Part shown: in pieces, positions 6,059 through 7,657 of the stretch
How the letters are laid out: the number at the start of each line of letters is the position of its first letter
Position numbering within the stretch: the stretch's first letter is position 1
Assembly (NCBI GenBank): GCA_003151315.1
Contig: PLXF01000158.1
Span: 1 to 7,657 of the forward strand
Source of the DNA: Parachlamydiales bacterium
GTDB taxonomy: Bacteria; Chlamydiota; Chlamydiia; Chlamydiales; SM23-39
Length of the DNA stretch: 7,657 bases
Direction of reading: 5' to 3'
Position numbers and translations under genes: made by a program
The notes under the pieces: model-generated
Database searches by the model: none
The model's input: the letters and a program-made list of their open reading frames with translations, nothing else
What the model was told of the DNA's origin: nothing

Positions 6059-6730
6059 ATGGAACAGGAAAAAGTTTCGGGTTTAGATCGGTTTTTTCAA
6101 AACTGCTTGGTTTACAAAAAAGAATGTATGGCGGGAGTTATGTCCCTCTTAGTCGTAGGAGTTGCGGTCATCGCGTTCTCTTCATCGGGCCCTTCTTATA
6201 CCGATTTTCAACGAACCCAAACGGCCTTTGCTCGTTGGGAATCCAATCCAACCGATACCGCTCTGTTTAGTCATTTAGTAGAAGCTTTAAAAAATACGAC
6301 AGACTTGCATCAAAAATATGACGCTTTAATCGCCCAAAAATGGATCGAAGCGGGGGACTACGACAGAGCGATTCCCTACGCACAAAGCGGGATAAAAAAA
6401 TTACAGGCCGAATGTCCACTACATGCCTCATTTGCTGAGACTACGCTTCTGATTGGGCGCGGACTTTATCAGGAAGCATTAGAAAAGGCGATGGGATTAA
6501 AAGAGCTGCTGGGAGACGATCCCCAACTTTATACACACAACTTGATACGGATTGCTTGCCTGCAGAGGCATCTAGAAAATACCCCTGGTGAAATTGCTGC
6601 TTGGAAGGATCTCCAAGAATTTGCTAAAGGTTCAGAAGAGGTCCAGAAATCGGTCTTGGCTCAATACCAAGATAAAAATCTCGACCTAACTCACTACATC
6701 TCAGAGCGAAAAGCAGCCCTTGGATTTTAA
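6059..6730 (+). CDS. Single-pass membrane protein with TPR-like helices, function unknown
   Basis: I do not recognise this 223-aa protein as a named family. A short, partly basic N-terminus (1-23) is followed by one hydrophobic segment at about 24-41 (MAGVMSLLVVGVAVIAF). This suggests a type II signal anchor with the remainder outside the cytoplasm. The remainder is alpha-helical with TPR-like helix pairs, for example IEAGDYDRAIPYAQSGIKK (96-114), IGRGLYQEALEKAMGLKEL (132-150), and a further pair near 155-187. An N-terminal anchor plus TPRs resembles YfgM-type or other scaffold proteins, but this is only an analogy. ATG 6059 follows AAGGA by 6 nt, and a good promoter lies directly upstream. 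It is separated from the glycosyltransferase by the inverted repeats and is probably its own unit. It ends 6 nt from a converging gene. Confidence 0.8.
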   Translation: MEQEKVSGLDRFFQNCLVYKKECMAGVMSLLVVGVAVIAFSSSGPSYTDFQRTQTAFARWESNPTDTALFSHLVEALKNTTDLHQKYDALIAQKWIEAGDYDRAIPYAQSGIKKLQAECPLHASFAETTLLIGRGLYQEALEKAMGLKELLGDDPQLYTHNLIRIACLQRHLENTPGEIAAWKDLQEFAKGSEEVQKSVLAQYQDKNLDLTHYISERKAALGF

Positions 6731-6760
6731 GGTGTTCTAGTCGTGCTCTTCGCTGCTTTT
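6709..6760. terminator. Candidate bidirectional terminator across two converging gene ends
   Basis: AAAAGCAGC (6709-6717) pairs with GCTGCTTTT (6752-6760), and the plus strand continues with T to 6764, eight in a row. On the minus strand the same stem ends in TTTT. The arms sit inside the last codons of the two genes. The 34-nt loop is long, partly filled by the small hairpin CCTT/AAGG (6718-6732), which lowers confidence. Confidence 0.4.
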
Positions 6761-7186
6761 TTTTCGAGAGGGTCGGGGAGGCTTATGATCGGTAAATGTT
6801 TGAGCAAGCCTGGTGTAGTAGTGAAAAGAGGTTCCTGCCAATAGTCCGAAAATTCCAAAGAGGACAAAAGGTAAGAAAATAGCGACCAAGATCTTTACGC
6901 CACCCAAAATCAATTGTGTGGATTTTTCCTGCTTAAATATGTAGGCGTAACCCTGTTTTAAACCCCTCTCTACAGGCTGAGGGAAGAAGATGCCTAAAAT
7001 GGCTCCCAAGGCTGCGAACATAATAGTCAATCCAGGACCTGTAAAAAATCCGAAGATGGAGGAGATGGCTCCTATAATCAATCCAAGACCTGAGAAGACC
7101 TCCGACGAATGCTTGCGAGTGAAATCTTCAATCTCTTGAACAGATACTCCCTCTTTAAATTTATCACTGAATTTGTTTTTGCTCAT
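6737..7186 (-). CDS. Small multi-pass membrane protein, function unknown
   Basis: I do not recognise this 149-aa protein. A charged N-terminus (1-29, including QEIEDFTRKHSSEV) precedes two hydrophobic segments at about 31-48 and 53-68, separated only by TGPG. A third, longer segment follows at about 92-118, possibly broken by its proline into two. The tail is polar and basic-acidic (KPPRPSRKKSSEEHD). The close hydrophobic pair resembles the bilobed hydrophobic domain of chlamydial inclusion membrane (Inc) proteins, but any small glycine-rich membrane protein could look like this. I chose ATG 7186 because GAGGAG stands 5 nt before it, a near-ideal ribosome site. The longer form from ATG 7207 adds seven residues translated through that site. 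It converges on the TPR-like gene with a 6-nt gap, and its promoter should lie in 7187-7400. Confidence 0.8.
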   Translation of the reverse strand: MSKNKFSDKFKEGVSVQEIEDFTRKHSSEVFSGLGLIIGAISSIFGFFTGPGLTIMFAALGAILGIFFPQPVERGLKQGYAYIFKQEKSTQLILGGVKILVAIFLPFVLFGIFGLLAGTSFHYYTRLAQTFTDHKPPRPSRKKSSEEHD

Positions 7187-7400
7187 TGTAACTCCTCGTT
7201 TCTCCAATCACCCGTGAGAGATTTGCGTAATTAGCAATACTAATTTATACTTTAAATCTTTTGGTCGTTTTTGGCAAATTGGTTTCTCATTGGGCTTCGG
7301 ATTTGTAAGTTGCTAAAATTCAGTGATATGGCCTTATGCCTTTATCTTATATTACAAAATGACATAAGCTGTTTTGTTTCATTTCACATAAGTTTTAGGA
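7187..7400. other. AT-rich divergent intergenic region
   Basis: This 214-bp gap lies between two divergently read genes and should carry both promoters. On the minus strand, TATAAA (reverse complement of 7244-7249) is a possible -10 for the small membrane protein, but no good -35 lies 16-18 nt upstream of it. For the plus-strand gene, TATATT (7348-7353) is a possible -10, again without a clear -35. I see no RNA gene or repeat here. Confidence 0.4.
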
Positions 7401-7657
7401 ATGGTTGCTGAGAATAATTTCGCCTTTCATCCTGAGCGCATTAGATGGTATGGCCTGGCCATTATAGGGACTTTCGCGGGGTTAACGCCCCCTTTAGCTT
7501 TTTGTCCCGATTCCCCTCCCAATAGCCATTTTGCTGAAGAGAAAAAAAATAGAGGTCCAGCTCCCTCAGAAGTGTCCCTTGATTTTACCCTTTCAGCGTC
7601 GCCCACTCCTTGGGCTTGTCCCATTCCTGATTTTCGGAATCAAATTAGTTTCTCTTT
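7401..7657 (+). CDS. N-terminus of a probably exported protein (partial, runs off the window)
   Basis: An open frame runs from ATG 7401 to the window end (85 codons plus 2 nt) with no stop; an in-frame TAA at 7389-7391 limits the start. The first residues include two arginines (13 and 15) followed by a hydrophobic stretch at about 17-34 (YGLAIIGTFAGLTPPLAF), which looks like a signal peptide or anchor. The next residue is Cys35, but LAFC is not a standard lipobox. The stretch after it is rich in proline and serine with a second cysteine at 73, consistent with an exported protein. The AGGA that could bind the ribosome abuts the ATG, so initiation is unusual or weak. I do not recognise the family. 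The absence of the C-terminus prevents a functional call. Confidence 0.6.
   Translation, partial: MVAENNFAFHPERIRWYGLAIIGTFAGLTPPLAFCPDSPPNSHFAEEKKNRGPAPSEVSLDFTLSASPTPWACPIPDFRNQISFS

Noticed and set aside
7187..7207. Seven-residue N-terminal extension of the small membrane protein (ATG 7207)
   Set aside because: It would translate through the strong GAGGAG site placed 5 nt before ATG 7186.
7427..7624. 65-aa open frame on the minus strand
   Set aside because: The plus strand has an open frame with a signal-like N-terminus over the same bases, and this one has low-complexity composition and no clear ribosome site.

Overview
The window looks like chromosome of a member of the Chlamydiota, probably an environmental 'chlamydia-like' lineage rather than the Chlamydia genus itself. 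The main argument is gene order. A tRNA-Ala stands next to a tyrB/aspC-type aminotransferase, which is followed by an MreC-like protein, an arrangement I recall from Chlamydia. This is recall plus inference, and no marker gene such as rRNA is present. Base composition is moderate (mid-forties percent GC by eye) and even across the genes, so nothing looks like a recently acquired island apart from one short fold-back element.

Layout. 1-127: no gene seen. 128-200 (minus): tRNA-Ala(GGC), transcribed divergently from an operon made of a PLP-dependent aspartate/aromatic aminotransferase (306-1499) and an MreC-like cell-shape/division protein (1496-2626), which overlap by four bases. Converging on them is a CDP-glycerol glycerophosphotransferase-like protein (2653-3654, minus). 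Divergent from that gene is a second overlapping pair: MutY adenine glycosylase (3689-4717) and a GT4-family glycosyltransferase (4714-5793). The gap 5794-6058 is nearly filled by two inverted repeats: a 21-bp perfect palindrome that contains the glycosyltransferase stop codon, and a 172-bp MITE-like fold-back element with 77-nt arms. Next is a single-pass membrane protein with TPR-like helices (6059-6730). It converges on a small multi-pass membrane protein (6737-7186, minus). A secreted-looking protein begins at 7401 and runs off the window.

The genes do not form one pathway. Several concern the cell envelope: the MreC-like protein, two transferases of the kinds used on surface polymers, and three membrane or exported proteins of unknown function. 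The rest are housekeeping: a tRNA, amino acid metabolism and repair of oxidised DNA. Plausible sigma-70/66-type promoters with the same -10 hexamer, TAGAAT, and 17-nt spacers lie before the aminotransferase and the TPR-like gene. I see no clear new multi-gene system. The strongest unexplained structure is the double inverted repeat at 5780-5995.
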